DNA of 64,000 nt from Marinibacterium anthonyi (GCA_003217735.2 CP031585.1:1289501-1353500), one strand, 5' to 3'. Positions 9,005 to 18,291 are shown, counted from the stretch's first letter. Numbers and translations are program-made. Notes: a model not told the origin generated them from the letters alone.

Positions 9005-10618
9005 TCAGGCGCGAGACGCCAGAAGGCTGCGCAACTGCGAGGGGAACAGCTGCATCAGCCAGGTCTCGGTTCGCGCCTCGCCATCGACCTCGACGTACAT
9101 GCGCAGGTCGATGGGGGCATCGTCGTCCTCGGGGATCTCGGAAAAATCCAGGTCGAACATGGCGCGCCAGTAGTCTTCGCCGACGACCGGGTAGGCCGAC
9201 AGGTTGTCGATGCTCCCGCGCGAGGTCGAGACCACCGGCAGGATATCGGGATCGCGGTGCAGGTTCTCGAAGCCGAATTCGTCGAAGTCGCAGACGATCT
9301 TGACCACGCCCTTGGGCCGGGGCTGGCCCGGGATGCCGCCGGCACCGATGCGGGTGGCGATGAAGCGCGCGGCGTTGGGGGGCACCGGGCAGTCTTGGAA
9401 CCAGGTCAGGCGATAGGTGATGTCGTATTCGCGGCCCTGGTCGGCGGGGCCCGACGGTGTCCACATGGCGACGATGTTGTCGTGGATCTCGTCATCGGTG
9501 GACAGTTCCACCAACGTGACGGCGCCGTCGCCCCAGTCACTGCCCGGCTGCACCCAGACCGAAGCGCGCTTTTCATAGAAGACACCATCGTCCTGGTATT
9601 CCTCGAACGACCGTTCCCTTTGCATCAGCCCGAACCCCTTCACGCCGGGCGAATGGAAGGTGTTGGCCATGGCGCGCGGCGGGTTGTTCAGCGGGCGCCA
9701 GATGCGTTCGCCGTTGGCGGAATGGATTTCCAGCCCGTCGCTGTCATGCACCTCGGGGCGCCAGTCGGGGGCAACATGGCCGTTTGGCTTGCCGAACCAG
9801 AACATCGAGGTCAGCGGCGCCAGGCCCAGCCGTTCCACGTCGCCGCGCAGGAACACATGGGCTTCGACATCCTGGACGATGCCCTTGTCGCCCCGGGTCG
9901 AGGCGATCTTGTAGGCGCCGGTCGCGCGCGGGCTTTCCAGCAGCGCGTATGCGGTCAGCTCGCCGTCGTCGCCCTGGTCCAGCCAGAAACGGGTGAAACG
10001 GGGGAATTCCTCGGGCCCGTCGGGAATGGCGGTGTCCATGGCGAGGCCGCGCACCGACAGGCCGAACTGCCCCGAATAGCCCGCCGTGCGCCAGTACGAG
10101 GCGCCAAGGAATGCCATCCAGTCATCGCCGCCGGGCTTGTCCTGCACCCGGAAGCCGGCAAAGCCTTCGGTCTGGGACAGCAGGCGGGCGGGGTTGTCGG
10201 CCGGGATGTCGAAGTAATCCGTAGAAAACGGGATCTCGCGCGCCGTGTCGCCGTCGATGGCGTAGATGTGCACCGGATCGCGGAAGAACCGGCCGGGGAA
10301 GAAGAACTGCACCGGCGACTTGCCCGCCTGGTTCCACAGCGCGCGGCTTTCGCGGAACCGGATCTGGTTGTGCCGGTCATAGTCGATCTGGTCCAGGATC
10401 TTTTCATCGGCCACATGCATCGGCACGTAGGCCTCGTTCGCCAGCGCGCGCGCGGTCTTGCGCAGCCCTTCGAAGGAAAACGGCTCGGCCGGACCGAAGG
10501 GAATGCCGCCGTTGGCCCCGGCCTGCTGGGCGCGGGCCACTTCGGGCAGAAGAAAGAAGGCTCCGGCCCCAAGGGCAGAGGCAAGCATGTCGCGGCGGGT
10601 CGGGCGCTGGTTCGTCAT
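9005..10618 (-). CDS. opgD: Glucan biosynthesis protein D (OpgD/MdoD family)
   Basis: This 537-residue periplasmic protein of the OpgG/OpgD family acts in synthesis or backbone processing of osmoregulated periplasmic glucans. The N-terminus RPTRRDMLASALGAGAFFLLP is a twin-arginine signal ending near ARAQQ, which fits OpgD (Tat-exported) rather than OpgG. The mature part begins PFSFEGLRKTARALA, a typical family opening, and the family block YWRTAGYSGQFGLSVRGLA is present. I chose ATG 10618 because AAGGA precedes it and the Tat motif follows; the longer frame adds an unlikely extension. No opgH is next to it here. Confidence 0.92.
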   Translation of the reverse strand: MTNQRPTRRDMLASALGAGAFFLLPEVARAQQAGANGGIPFGPAEPFSFEGLRKTARALANEAYVPMHVADEKILDQIDYDRHNQIRFRESRALWNQAGKSPVQFFFPGRFFRDPVHIYAIDGDTAREIPFSTDYFDIPADNPARLLSQTEGFAGFRVQDKPGGDDWMAFLGASYWRTAGYSGQFGLSVRGLAMDTAIPDGPEEFPRFTRFWLDQGDDGELTAYALLESPRATGAYKIASTRGDKGIVQDVEAHVFLRGDVERLGLAPLTSMFWFGKPNGHVAPDWRPEVHDSDGLEIHSANGERIWRPLNNPPRAMANTFHSPGVKGFGLMQRERSFEEYQDDGVFYEKRASVWVQPGSDWGDGAVTLVELSTDDEIHDNIVAMWTPSGPADQGREYDITYRLTWFQDCPVPPNAARFIATRIGAGGIPGQPRPKGVVKIVCDFDEFGFENLHRDPDILPVVSTSRGSIDNLSAYPVVGEDYWRAMFDLDFSEIPEDDDAPIDLRMYVEVDGEARTETWLMQLFPSQLRSLLASRA

Positions 10619-10750
10619 GGCGGTCCTTACGGGATGTCCTTGTCCGGACTGGATGTGGGGAGCGTAGCGCAAAGGGCAAATGCCGGCGCGGCGGGACGGC
10701 AAGGGTCTGCCGAAAGGGCGTATTTCCGCCGCTTCGGCATGGCCTGCATC

Positions 10751-11488
10751 CTATATGCCGCGCGCGGCACGGGCCTTGCGCGTGGCGGTCAGTTTCATGC
10801 CCGGCGCGGCCAGCCGTTCCTGCGACCCGATCCAGGCATAGGCCAGCAGGCAGGGGTCGGTTTCGCCGGTGGTGATCCGGTGTTCATCGCCCGGCTTGTT
10901 CAGGATCAGCGAGCCGGGCGAATAGACCGCCGCGTCGTTTTCCGACCAGGCCCCCGAGATCGAGATGTAACTTTCCTCGATGTCGTTGTGGCTGTGCTGG
11001 GGATAGGTGGTGGAGGGTGCGAACAGCACGAAGCCCAGCACCAGCCGTTCGGATTGTACCGGCCCCATCGGGCCGGTGATCTCGCAAAAGGCATATTTCT
11101 GGGCCAGCGTCCTGGGCAGTTTGGCATAGCCGTATTGCCAGCAAAGTTCGCTTCTCACCTCGCGCAGAGCCCGCGCCATGCCCTGCATCGAACCGCGTTC
11201 GCCCAGGTCCAGCGCGCGCGAGAAATGCGCCGTCACCGGTTTGGAATCGGGCATCCGGTACAGCACCGGCGGATTGTTCGCGATCATCGACGACAGCGCG
11301 TCACGGACCTTCTTGCGGTGCGACCGGATCGACTTGCTGCCGCCGGCCGAGCCGTAGCGATAGAGCGTTTCGAATTCGCGCAGCAGGTAAAGCCACCGGG
11401 GCTGGTCCCCGAGGCGGGCCGCGACACTTTCGGCAAGTTCGGCCGAAGCCTGGAGGGAAGCATCACTTTCGTTCATCGTCGGGTCCAT
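10751..11488 (-). CDS. dddL: DMSP lyase DddL (dimethylpropiothetin dethiomethylase)
   Basis: This 245-residue cupin enzyme cleaves dimethylsulfoniopropionate to dimethyl sulfide and acrylate. Metal-binding residues of the cupin are visible: YPQHSHNDIEES (His165, His167, Glu171) and a second block around PGDEHRI (His203). The central DLGERGSMQGMARALREVRSE and the block LVLGFVLFAPSTTYPQHSH match what I recall of DddL from Sulfitobacter and relatives. The start at 11488 has no strong ribosome site; an ATG at 11476 is an alternative. No acrylate-handling gene is adjacent. The nearest neighbours upstream are DctD/DctB and a TAXI-TRAP transporter in the same direction, so a shared role in solute use is possible but not shown. 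Confidence 0.9.
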   Translation of the reverse strand: MDPTMNESDASLQASAELAESVAARLGDQPRWLYLLREFETLYRYGSAGGSKSIRSHRKKVRDALSSMIANNPPVLYRMPDSKPVTAHFSRALDLGERGSMQGMARALREVRSELCWQYGYAKLPRTLAQKYAFCEITGPMGPVQSERLVLGFVLFAPSTTYPQHSHNDIEESYISISGAWSENDAAVYSPGSLILNKPGDEHRITTGETDPCLLAYAWIGSQERLAAPGMKLTATRKARAARGI

Positions 11489-11711
11489 TGCAATTCGGGT
11501 GGCGTCAGGTCTCAGGCATCCGGCCCTGTGGGGGCGCTCACTCCGGTCAGGGGACGAATCGCGCGATAATATCGCCGGTTTGCCCTCTGGCCTGACCTTT
11601 CCGCGTCACGGGTTGGTGCCATAGCGACATGCATGGCGGTTTCCGAAAGGGGCGGTCGCGCGGTCCAAGGCCTTCATGTGGCAGAGGAAAGCGACGTTCA
11701 CAGGCCGTTGG
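11489..11711. other. Intergenic region upstream of dddL, 223 bp
   Basis: This should hold the dddL promoter and the end of the dctBD transcript. I found no convincing -24/-12 element, no perfect operator-like inverted repeat and no small gene. Confidence 0.4.
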
Positions 11712-13016
11712 TCAGACGCGGATCCCGTAGCGGCTGATCTTGTCGTTCAGCGTGCGCCGCGCCATGCCCAGGGCCTTGGCCGCGCGTTCGGTATTGCCCC
11801 GGCAATGTTCCAGCGCCAGCCGGATCTCGCGCGCCTCGAAGGCGGCAACCCGGTCGGCCAGGCTTTCGGGCGCGTTCAGCGGCGCATCGGTGCCTTCGGG
11901 AATGTCGAGACCCAGGGTGAACCGTTCCGCCACCGCCTTCAGTTCGCGCACGTTGCCGGGCCAGGGGCGGCGCATCAGGCGTTGCTTCAGCGCGTAATCC
12001 ATCGCGGGCATCTCGCGCCCGTACCGCGCCGCGGCCAGCCCGGCGTAATGGCTGAACAGCAGCACGATATCCTCGCCAAGCGCGCGCAGCGGTTCGACCG
12101 CGATCTCGGCGCCGGCCAGGCGATAGAAAAGGTCCGCGCGAAAGCTGCCGTCCAGCGTCAGCGGGCGCAGGTCGGTCTTGGACGTGGCGACGATGCGCAG
12201 GTCCAGCGGGCGCAGGCGGTTTTCGCCCAGCCGTTCTACAGTGCGTTCCTGCAGCGCGCGCAGCAGCTTGGGCTGGACGGCAGGGGGCATCGCCTCGACC
12301 TCGTCCAGCATCAGGGTGCCGCCCGATGCGGCCTCAAGCTTGCCGGGCTTGTCCTGCGCGCCGGGGAAGGCGCCCGCGACATGGCCGAAGATCTCGATCT
12401 CGAACAGGGTCTCGGGCAGGGCGGCGCAGTTGACCGCCACGAAGGGGCCCGACGCGCGGGCGCTGCCGGCATGCAAAGCGCGGGCGACCAGTTCCTTGCC
12501 GGTGCCGGTTTCGCCCGTCACCACGATGTCCAGGTCGGTGGGCGCCAGCGCCGCGATGCGCGACCGCAACGCGGTGATCGCCGCCGACTGGCCCAGAAGC
12601 CCGCCGTCGTCGCGCCGCGTGATGCGGTCCTGCAGGCGCCCGATCTCGTCCCGTGCGGCGCGCGTTCTCAGCCCGCGTTCGATCACCGCCAGCAGGTGCA
12701 TCCCGTCATACGGCTTTTCCAGGAAATCCTCGGCCCCGGCGCGCATCGCCTGCACCGCCTGCGCCAGGTCGCCATGGCCGGAAATCAGGATCACCGGGCA
12801 ATCCGGGTCGCGGTCGCGCATCGCCTGCAGCACCGCCTGCCCATCCATTCCCGGCATCCGCAGATCGGTCAGCACCAGGTCGGGCCGGGTTTCGGCGGCC
12901 AATGCGGCGGATCCCTCGGCAAAGCCTTCGGCGCGGTAGCCGGCGGCCTCGATCAGGTCGCACAGGGCGATGCGGTGGTCGCGGTCATCTTCGACCACGT
13001 GGATCAGGGGGCTCAT
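11712..13016 (-). CDS. dctD: DctD-type sigma-54 response regulator
   Basis: This 434-residue activator has an N-terminal receiver domain (acidic pair Asp10-Asp11, phosphoacceptor Asp51 in LTDLRMPGMDG, Lys101), a central AAA+ sigma-54 interaction domain (Walker A GETGTGK 168-174, Walker B TLMLDEV 234-240) and a C-terminal Fis-type helix-turn-helix (NTERAAKALGMARRTLNDKI). The sigma-54 contact loop reads GAFPGA (215-220) instead of the usual GAFTGA. The start codon overlaps the dctB stop by four bases (ATGA). It probably activates transporter genes nearby in response to a solute sensed by DctB. Confidence 0.88.
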   Translation of the reverse strand: MSPLIHVVEDDRDHRIALCDLIEAAGYRAEGFAEGSAALAAETRPDLVLTDLRMPGMDGQAVLQAMRDRDPDCPVILISGHGDLAQAVQAMRAGAEDFLEKPYDGMHLLAVIERGLRTRAARDEIGRLQDRITRRDDGGLLGQSAAITALRSRIAALAPTDLDIVVTGETGTGKELVARALHAGSARASGPFVAVNCAALPETLFEIEIFGHVAGAFPGAQDKPGKLEAASGGTLMLDEVEAMPPAVQPKLLRALQERTVERLGENRLRPLDLRIVATSKTDLRPLTLDGSFRADLFYRLAGAEIAVEPLRALGEDIVLLFSHYAGLAAARYGREMPAMDYALKQRLMRRPWPGNVRELKAVAERFTLGLDIPEGTDAPLNAPESLADRVAAFEAREIRLALEHCRGNTERAAKALGMARRTLNDKISRYGIRV

Positions 13017-14806
13017 TCGGCGGCCTCGCGGGTGTCGTCGCGGTTCAGCAGCGGCAGGATCACCGCGATCTCGGCGCCGCCGCCGGGACCGGATCGGATG
13101 TCGAGCCGCCCGCCGAACTGCTGGACGACCTCGAAACTGATGGCAAGGCCAAGGCCCAGCCCCTCGCCGCCGATCTTGGTCGAGAAAAAGGGTTCCGTCA
13201 CGCGGGGCATCACGTCGGCGGGGATGCCGGGGCCGTTGTCGCGCACACGGATCGTCAGGTCGTCCGTGCCGGACCGGATCGCCAGCGTGACCTCGCCCCG
13301 TCCCGGATCCACCGCTTCGATGGCATTGTGCAAAAGGTTCACCAGCACCTGTTCCAGCCGCGCATGACCGGCCCGCACCATCGGGTCGTCCGCCGGCGGG
13401 TCGAACCGCAGCTGCACCCCGGCGGCATCGGCGCGCGGCTGTGCCAGCGCCAGGGCAGACCGCGCCACGCCGTTCACCGAAACGGGCGACAGCGGCGCGG
13501 CCTCGCGGCGCGAGAAGTTCTTGAGATGCTTGGTCATCCGCTGCATCCGCCGGATCAGCCCGCGCGCCGATTGCAGCCGCGCGGCGGTCTTTTCCGGGGA
13601 CTGGGACAGGCTGAATTCGGCCGCCGTCAGCGTGGCTTCCATCGCGGCCAGCGGCTGGCTGACTTCGTGCACGATGGCGGCGGACATGCGGCCCAGGGCG
13701 GCCATCTTTTCCGACTGCACCAGCGTCGCCTGGGTGGCGCGCAGATCGGCCTCGACCTGGCGGCGGGCCTCGATCTCCAATGCCAGCTCGGCAGTGCGTT
13801 CGTGGACCTTGCGTTCCATCATCCCGGTCTGGCGCAGGCGCAGGGCGATCAGCCGCTGGCGGTGGCGGCGCATGTCGGCCAGCCCCAGGCCCAGCAGCCC
13901 GGTCAGCCAGACCAGCGCAAAGGTCAGCGCGGCGGCGGCCTGCGCCGGCCACAGCGGGGTCGCCGCCATCAGCCGCCAGCCGTTTTCGAACGGCGTGCCG
14001 CGCAGGGTGGTGGCGCGGCCCTGTCCGTCGATCGCCAATTCGGCGCCGGCGGGCAGCAGGGGATCGGCGCGGTTCAGTTCCGACCGGGTATAAAGGCGTG
14101 AGGTGTCCAGCCGGGCGCGGGCGTCGGCGGGCAGGGGGGTCAGCGGGCGATAGCGCCAGGCGGGCTGCGAGGACAGAAAGACCACGTCGTCGCGGTCGGT
14201 GACCGCGATGCGCTGCCCGGTCTCGGCCCAGGCCTGTTCCAGCGGGCGCAGGTCGATCTTGACGACCATGACGCCGCGCGCCGCCAGTCCCGGTTCATCC
14301 ACCCGGGTCGAAATGAAATAGCCCGGCTCGCCCGTGGTGACGCCGATGGCATAGACCGACCCGCCGCCCGTCGCCATGGCATCGGTGAAATAGGGGCGGA
14401 AGCTGTAATCGTGGCCCACGTAGCTGTCGGGCTGGGCCCAGTTAGACGAGGCGATGGTGACGCCCGCGTCGTTCAGCAGATAGATCCGCCCCGATCCGGT
14501 CTGCGACGCGATGCGGTCCAGGTAGTGATTGGCGGCGTCGATGATCGCGGGATCGTCGGGGCGTGCCAGGGCCGCGTGGATGCGCGCGTCTTCGCCGGCG
14601 ACGCGGGGCAGATAGCGAAAGCGGTCGATTTCCGTCTGCAGGGCGCGGTGGCTGACCAGCAGCGTCTGTTCCAGTTCCTCGCGCAACTGTCCCAGCCGCA
14701 CCTGCCAGGCCAGCGCGCCGCACAGCAGTGCGCCGATGGTGACCAGAACAAGCCGGGTCCGCCAGGTCGCGCCCAGGCGCGGCAGGAATGTGCGGAGCCG
14801 GCCCAT
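13013..14806 (-). CDS. dctB: DctB-type sensor histidine kinase
   Basis: This 597-residue membrane kinase has a first transmembrane helix near residues 20-40, a long periplasmic double-PDC sensor region (with the DctB-like segment SSNWAQPDSYVGHDYSFRPYF), and a second helix near 290-310. A coiled-coil linker follows, then the kinase core: H-box VHEVSQPLAAME, N-box LLHNAIEAV, and G-boxes DNGPGIP and GEGLGLGLAIS. DctB proteins of this type sense C4-dicarboxylates or related acids. It is coupled to dctD by an ATGA overlap and sits 7 bp after the DUF1850 gene. That placement next to a TAXI-TRAP system suggests it controls that transporter. Confidence 0.9.
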   Translation of the reverse strand: MGRLRTFLPRLGATWRTRLVLVTIGALLCGALAWQVRLGQLREELEQTLLVSHRALQTEIDRFRYLPRVAGEDARIHAALARPDDPAIIDAANHYLDRIASQTGSGRIYLLNDAGVTIASSNWAQPDSYVGHDYSFRPYFTDAMATGGGSVYAIGVTTGEPGYFISTRVDEPGLAARGVMVVKIDLRPLEQAWAETGQRIAVTDRDDVVFLSSQPAWRYRPLTPLPADARARLDTSRLYTRSELNRADPLLPAGAELAIDGQGRATTLRGTPFENGWRLMAATPLWPAQAAAALTFALVWLTGLLGLGLADMRRHRQRLIALRLRQTGMMERKVHERTAELALEIEARRQVEADLRATQATLVQSEKMAALGRMSAAIVHEVSQPLAAMEATLTAAEFSLSQSPEKTAARLQSARGLIRRMQRMTKHLKNFSRREAAPLSPVSVNGVARSALALAQPRADAAGVQLRFDPPADDPMVRAGHARLEQVLVNLLHNAIEAVDPGRGEVTLAIRSGTDDLTIRVRDNGPGIPADVMPRVTEPFFSTKIGGEGLGLGLAISFEVVQQFGGRLDIRSGPGGGAEIAVILPLLNRDDTREAAE

Positions 14807-14813
14807 CACGCCG

Positions 14814-15191
14814 TCAGCCCGGATCGTCGCCACCGGGGCAGGGCGCGACCTGCACCGGCCGGCCCGAGGTGGCGCCAAGGTCGACGCACTGTTCGGCGCA
14901 CAGTCTCCAGGCCGAAGGCGTCTTGCCCGAGGCGGCCAGCACCAGCGAGGGCACCGGCGGCAGCTTGGGGGCCCAGACCCACCAGCCGTTTTCGAAATGA
15001 CCGCCGGGGCCGGGTTCCATCCCGGCGCCCGATCCCTTGACCGCGGCCTGCGTCAGGTGAAGCCGGTGGTCCGCCGTCACCTCCCAGCTTTCGCGCCAGG
15101 CTTCGCGTTCCACGGAATGGGTCCATTCCAGCGTGAAGCCGCCATTGGCCAGCGCAAGCATCGTCGCCCCGGCCATGAGGCAGCCGGTCAT
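14814..15191 (-). CDS. DUF1850 domain protein
   Basis: This 125-residue protein has an N-terminal hydrophobic segment (TGCLMAGATMLALANG) that may be a signal or anchor. It then has the DUF1850 pattern FTLEWTHSVEREAWRESWEV and HFENGWWVW. DUF1850 proteins are commonly found beside fused TAXI-TRAP permeases; their role is unknown, possibly an accessory periplasmic subunit. The start at 15191 overlaps the permease stop by four bases (ATGA), which fixes both the start and the operon. It contains two cysteines near the C-terminus (LCAEQCVD). Confidence 0.85.
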   Translation of the reverse strand: MTGCLMAGATMLALANGGFTLEWTHSVEREAWRESWEVTADHRLHLTQAAVKGSGAGMEPGPGGHFENGWWVWAPKLPPVPSLVLAASGKTPSAWRLCAEQCVDLGATSGRPVQVAPCPGGDDPG

Positions 15192-17284
15192 GCCGACACC
15201 GGCGCCCGGCGGAACCACAACAGCGCGCCGAAGCCCACGACCAGGGCAAAGCCGATCTCGTCCGTGATCGGAAGGGCCGCGACCAGGGTGAAGGCGGCGG
15301 CAACCGCGATCAGCCGTTCCCAGATCGCCAGCGGACGACCCAGCCAGCCGATGACGCAGGCGCCCCAGAGGGCCAGCGCCAGCAGCGCCTTGACGATGAT
15401 GTAGGCCACCGCAGGCCAGTAGCCGATCGACCCCGCCAGCGTGCCGCCGTCCTGCAGCATCAGCGCGGGGGTGTAGACCGCCATGAAGGGCACGACGAAG
15501 CCGGCAGCGGCGACCTTGATCGCCTCGAAGCTGATCTTCAGGCCGCTTTCCTTGGCGATGGGTGCCGCCGCGAAACAGGCCAGCGCCACGGGCGGCGTCA
15601 GGTCCGCCAGGATGCCGAAGTAGAAGACGAACATGTGACTGACGATCAGCGGCACACCCAGCGCCAGCAGGGCGGGACCGGCAATCGACGAGGTGATGAT
15701 GTAGTTGGGGATCGTGGGGATCCCCATGCCCAGGATGATGCAGGTGATCATCGTCAGCACCAGCGACAGGAACAGGCTGTTCTGGCCCACCGACACGATG
15801 AACTGGCCAAAGGTGTTGGCCGCCCCCGTCAGGGTCATGACCCCGATGATCACGCCGACCAGCGCACAGGCGATCCCGACGGGCAGCGCCGTCTTGGCGC
15901 CATCGGCCAGGCTGTCGCGGCAGACCGCCAGCGTCTCGCGTCCGCCCTTGAAGACGGCGCAGCCGATGATCAGCACGGCCAGCAGCAGCAGCAGCGCGTT
16001 GATGCCGAACTTGAAGAAGGCGGATGCACAGACCCCCAGCACGATCCAGAAGATCACGCGCAGCGCGGTCGACGACACGCCCATGGCGATGGACGCGCCC
16101 AGGATCAGCAGGCCGGTCATCGCCAGCCCGATCGTCCCGGCGAACAGCGGCGTGTAGCCCGAGAACAGCAGCCAGACCAGCACGGCCAGTGGCAGGATCA
16201 GGTACCAGCCTTCCTTCAGCGCCTTGCGGGCCGAGGGCATTTCCTCGGCGGAGAGCCCGCGCAGGTCGCGCTTGCCGGCTTCCAGATGCACCATCCAGAA
16301 GGCACCGGCGAAGTAGAGGATCGCGGGGACCAGCGCGGCCTTGACGACCTCGATGTATTGCACGCCCAGGGTTTCGGCCATGATGAAGGCCACGGCGCCC
16401 ATGACGGGGGGCATGATCTGCCCGCCCATGGACGATGTCGCCTCGACGCCCCCGGCAAAGGCCGAGCGGTAGCCGAAGCGTTTCATCAGCGGAATGGTGA
16501 ACTGGCCGGTGGTGACCACGTTGGCCACGCCGGATCCGGAAATCGTGCCCATCAGCCCCGAGGACAGGACCGACACCTTGGCCGCCCCGCCCATCCGATG
16601 GCCGACAAGGCCCAGCGAGACGTCGGTGAACAGCTTGATCATCCCGGCCTTTTCCAGGAACGAGCCGAACAGGATGAAGAGGAAGATGTAGGTCGCCGAC
16701 ACGTAGGTCGGGATGCCGTAGATGCCTTCGGTGCCATAGGCGATCTGTTCGATCACCTGTTCAAAGGCATAGCCCCGGGTCTGCATGGCGCCCGGCGCGT
16801 ACTGTCCCAGGAAGGCATAGGCCAGGAAGATGGAGCAGATGATCGGCAGGGCCGGGCCCATCAGCATCCAGGCGGCGACAAAGACCGTGACGATGGCGAT
16901 GCAGCCCATCACGATGTCCATCGTGTTCGGGGCCCCGGCGCGGAACAGCAATGGCTGGTATTCGATCCACTGATAGGCGGCGACGGCGACACCGGCGGCG
17001 GCCAGCAGCCAGCAGAAGGCGCGCAGCGGCGCCGCAAATCCGCGGGCCATGGCCAGAAGCGGATAGCCAAGCGCCATGAGGAACCCGACGTGCACGGCGC
17101 GCATCACCTGGCTGGGCAGGTCGATGACATGGGCCGCGATGGAAATCTGGTAGACGGAAAACGCCACGGCCAGCCAGAACAGGAAACGCCCCGTCAGTCC
17201 GGGCGGAAAGCCCGATGCCAGCGGGTCGTGCATTTCATCCAGCGCCTCGGCGCGGTCATGCGAAGGTTGAGTTTGTCCGGTCAT
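15188..17284 (-). CDS. TAXI-type TRAP transporter fused permease
   Basis: This 698-residue integral membrane protein combines the small DctQ-like part (first few helices) with the large DctM-like part. It has the family blocks GLMGTISGSGVANVVTTGQF and SMGGQIMPPVMGAVAF and many transmembrane helices. It uses an ion gradient to import an organic acid delivered by the periplasmic binding protein encoded upstream. ATG 17284 is preceded by GGGAGGA. It follows the binding-protein gene after 59 bp that contain a small hairpin and is coupled to the DUF1850 gene downstream. The substrate is unknown; TAXI systems take up C4-dicarboxylates, glutamate-like or aromatic acids. Confidence 0.95.
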   Translation of the reverse strand: MTGQTQPSHDRAEALDEMHDPLASGFPPGLTGRFLFWLAVAFSVYQISIAAHVIDLPSQVMRAVHVGFLMALGYPLLAMARGFAAPLRAFCWLLAAAGVAVAAYQWIEYQPLLFRAGAPNTMDIVMGCIAIVTVFVAAWMLMGPALPIICSIFLAYAFLGQYAPGAMQTRGYAFEQVIEQIAYGTEGIYGIPTYVSATYIFLFILFGSFLEKAGMIKLFTDVSLGLVGHRMGGAAKVSVLSSGLMGTISGSGVANVVTTGQFTIPLMKRFGYRSAFAGGVEATSSMGGQIMPPVMGAVAFIMAETLGVQYIEVVKAALVPAILYFAGAFWMVHLEAGKRDLRGLSAEEMPSARKALKEGWYLILPLAVLVWLLFSGYTPLFAGTIGLAMTGLLILGASIAMGVSSTALRVIFWIVLGVCASAFFKFGINALLLLLAVLIIGCAVFKGGRETLAVCRDSLADGAKTALPVGIACALVGVIIGVMTLTGAANTFGQFIVSVGQNSLFLSLVLTMITCIILGMGIPTIPNYIITSSIAGPALLALGVPLIVSHMFVFYFGILADLTPPVALACFAAAPIAKESGLKISFEAIKVAAAGFVVPFMAVYTPALMLQDGGTLAGSIGYWPAVAYIIVKALLALALWGACVIGWLGRPLAIWERLIAVAAAFTLVAALPITDEIGFALVVGFGALLWFRRAPVSA

Positions 17285-17307
17285 GGGGTCCTCCCGTCAT
17301 GCAGGCA

Positions 17308-17325
17308 GCCCGGCCGGAGCCGGGC
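17308..17325 (-). terminator. Intra-operon hairpin between TAXI binding protein and permease genes
   Basis: GCCCGGC and GCCGGGC form a perfect 7-bp stem with a 4-base loop in the 59-bp gap. Such hairpins often stabilise or partly terminate the transcript so that the binding protein is made in excess. There is no T-run, so attenuation is an inference. Confidence 0.5.
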
Positions 17326-17343
17326 CGCCGCACGAGGCTCTGC

Positions 17344-18291
17344 TCAGAGCAGGCCTTGTTCCTTGTAGTACTTGATGGCGCCCGGGTGCAGCGGAATGGG
17401 CGAGTTCTTGACGGCGTTCTTGATGTCGATCGCGCCGGCTGCCGCGTGGGCGGCCTTCATCTGGTCGAGGTTCTCGAACAGCAGCTTGGTCATCTCGTAG
17501 GCCAGTTCGTCCGAAACGTCCGAGCTGGTGACGAGGATGTTGGTGATCGCCAGCGTCGGGATGTCCGCGTCCTGGCCCGGGTAGGTCCCGGCGGGGATCA
17601 CACCGGCCGCATAGGGCGCGCCCAGCGTTTCGGCGACTTCGGCGGGAACGGACACGAAGGTCACGTCCTGCGTTGCCGACAGGTCCTTCAGCGCGGCCGA
17701 GCCCAGGCCCGAGCTTTGCAGCGTCGCGTCCAGCTGGCGGTTCTTCATCAGCTCGACGGATTCGGCGAAGGGCAGGTATTCGACCTTGCCCAGGTCGTCA
17801 TAGGACATCCCCAGGGCGCCCAGGATCTTGCGCGCGTTGACTTCGGTGCCGGACTTGGCGGCGCCCACCGACACGGACTTGCCGGCCAGGTCGGTCACGG
17901 TGGTCGCGCCGGAATCGGCGGTCGCGGCGATCTGGATGTAGTTGGGGTAGATGGCGGCGATGGCGCGCAGCTTGTCGAGCGGCTTGGTAAAGCCAACGTC
18001 TGCATTGCCTTCGTAGGCGTCCTTGACCGAATCCCCCAGCGCAAAGCCGATTTCGCCCCGGCCCTGCTGCAGCAGGTTCAGGTTCTCGACCGACGCCTTG
18101 GTGGATTGCACCTGGGTGCGCGCGTCGGGGATGTTCTGGGCGTAGATGTCGGCCAGGGCAACGCCCAGCGGATAATACACGCCCGAGGTCCCGCCCGTCA
18201 GCACGTTGACGAATTCGGTGGCCATTGCTGCGGGGGCGGTGATGGCAAGGCTGCTGGCAACCAGCGCGCCAAAGCCGAAGGTTCTGAACAT
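17344..18291 (-). CDS. TAXI family TRAP substrate-binding protein
   Basis: This 315-residue periplasmic binding protein has a Sec signal peptide (FGFGALVASSLAITAPAAMA, cleavage after AMA) and the TAXI opening FVNVLTGGTSGVYYPLGVALADI. It binds the solute handed to the fused permease encoded next. ATG 18291 follows GGGAGGA, which decides against a longer frame. It is the first gene of the transporter/dctBD unit, so the promoter should be in 18292-18461; I see no clear sigma-54 site there. Confidence 0.95.
   Translation of the reverse strand: MFRTFGFGALVASSLAITAPAAMATEFVNVLTGGTSGVYYPLGVALADIYAQNIPDARTQVQSTKASVENLNLLQQGRGEIGFALGDSVKDAYEGNADVGFTKPLDKLRAIAAIYPNYIQIAATADSGATTVTDLAGKSVSVGAAKSGTEVNARKILGALGMSYDDLGKVEYLPFAESVELMKNRQLDATLQSSGLGSAALKDLSATQDVTFVSVPAEVAETLGAPYAAGVIPAGTYPGQDADIPTLAITNILVTSSDVSDELAYEMTKLLFENLDQMKAAHAAAGAIDIKNAVKNSPIPLHPGAIKYYKEQGLL

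Noticed and set aside
8471-11569. Open frame of 1032 codons on the plus strand
   Set aside because: It lies antisense across the exporter, opgD and dddL, which all have clear motifs. The composition is rich in Arg/Gly/His/Gln as expected for the antisense of GC-rich genes.
11712-13952. Extended dctD frame of 746 codons reading into dctB
   Set aside because: The upstream half is out-of-frame dctB. The ATGA overlap at 13013-13016 and the receiver domain start fix dctD at 13016.
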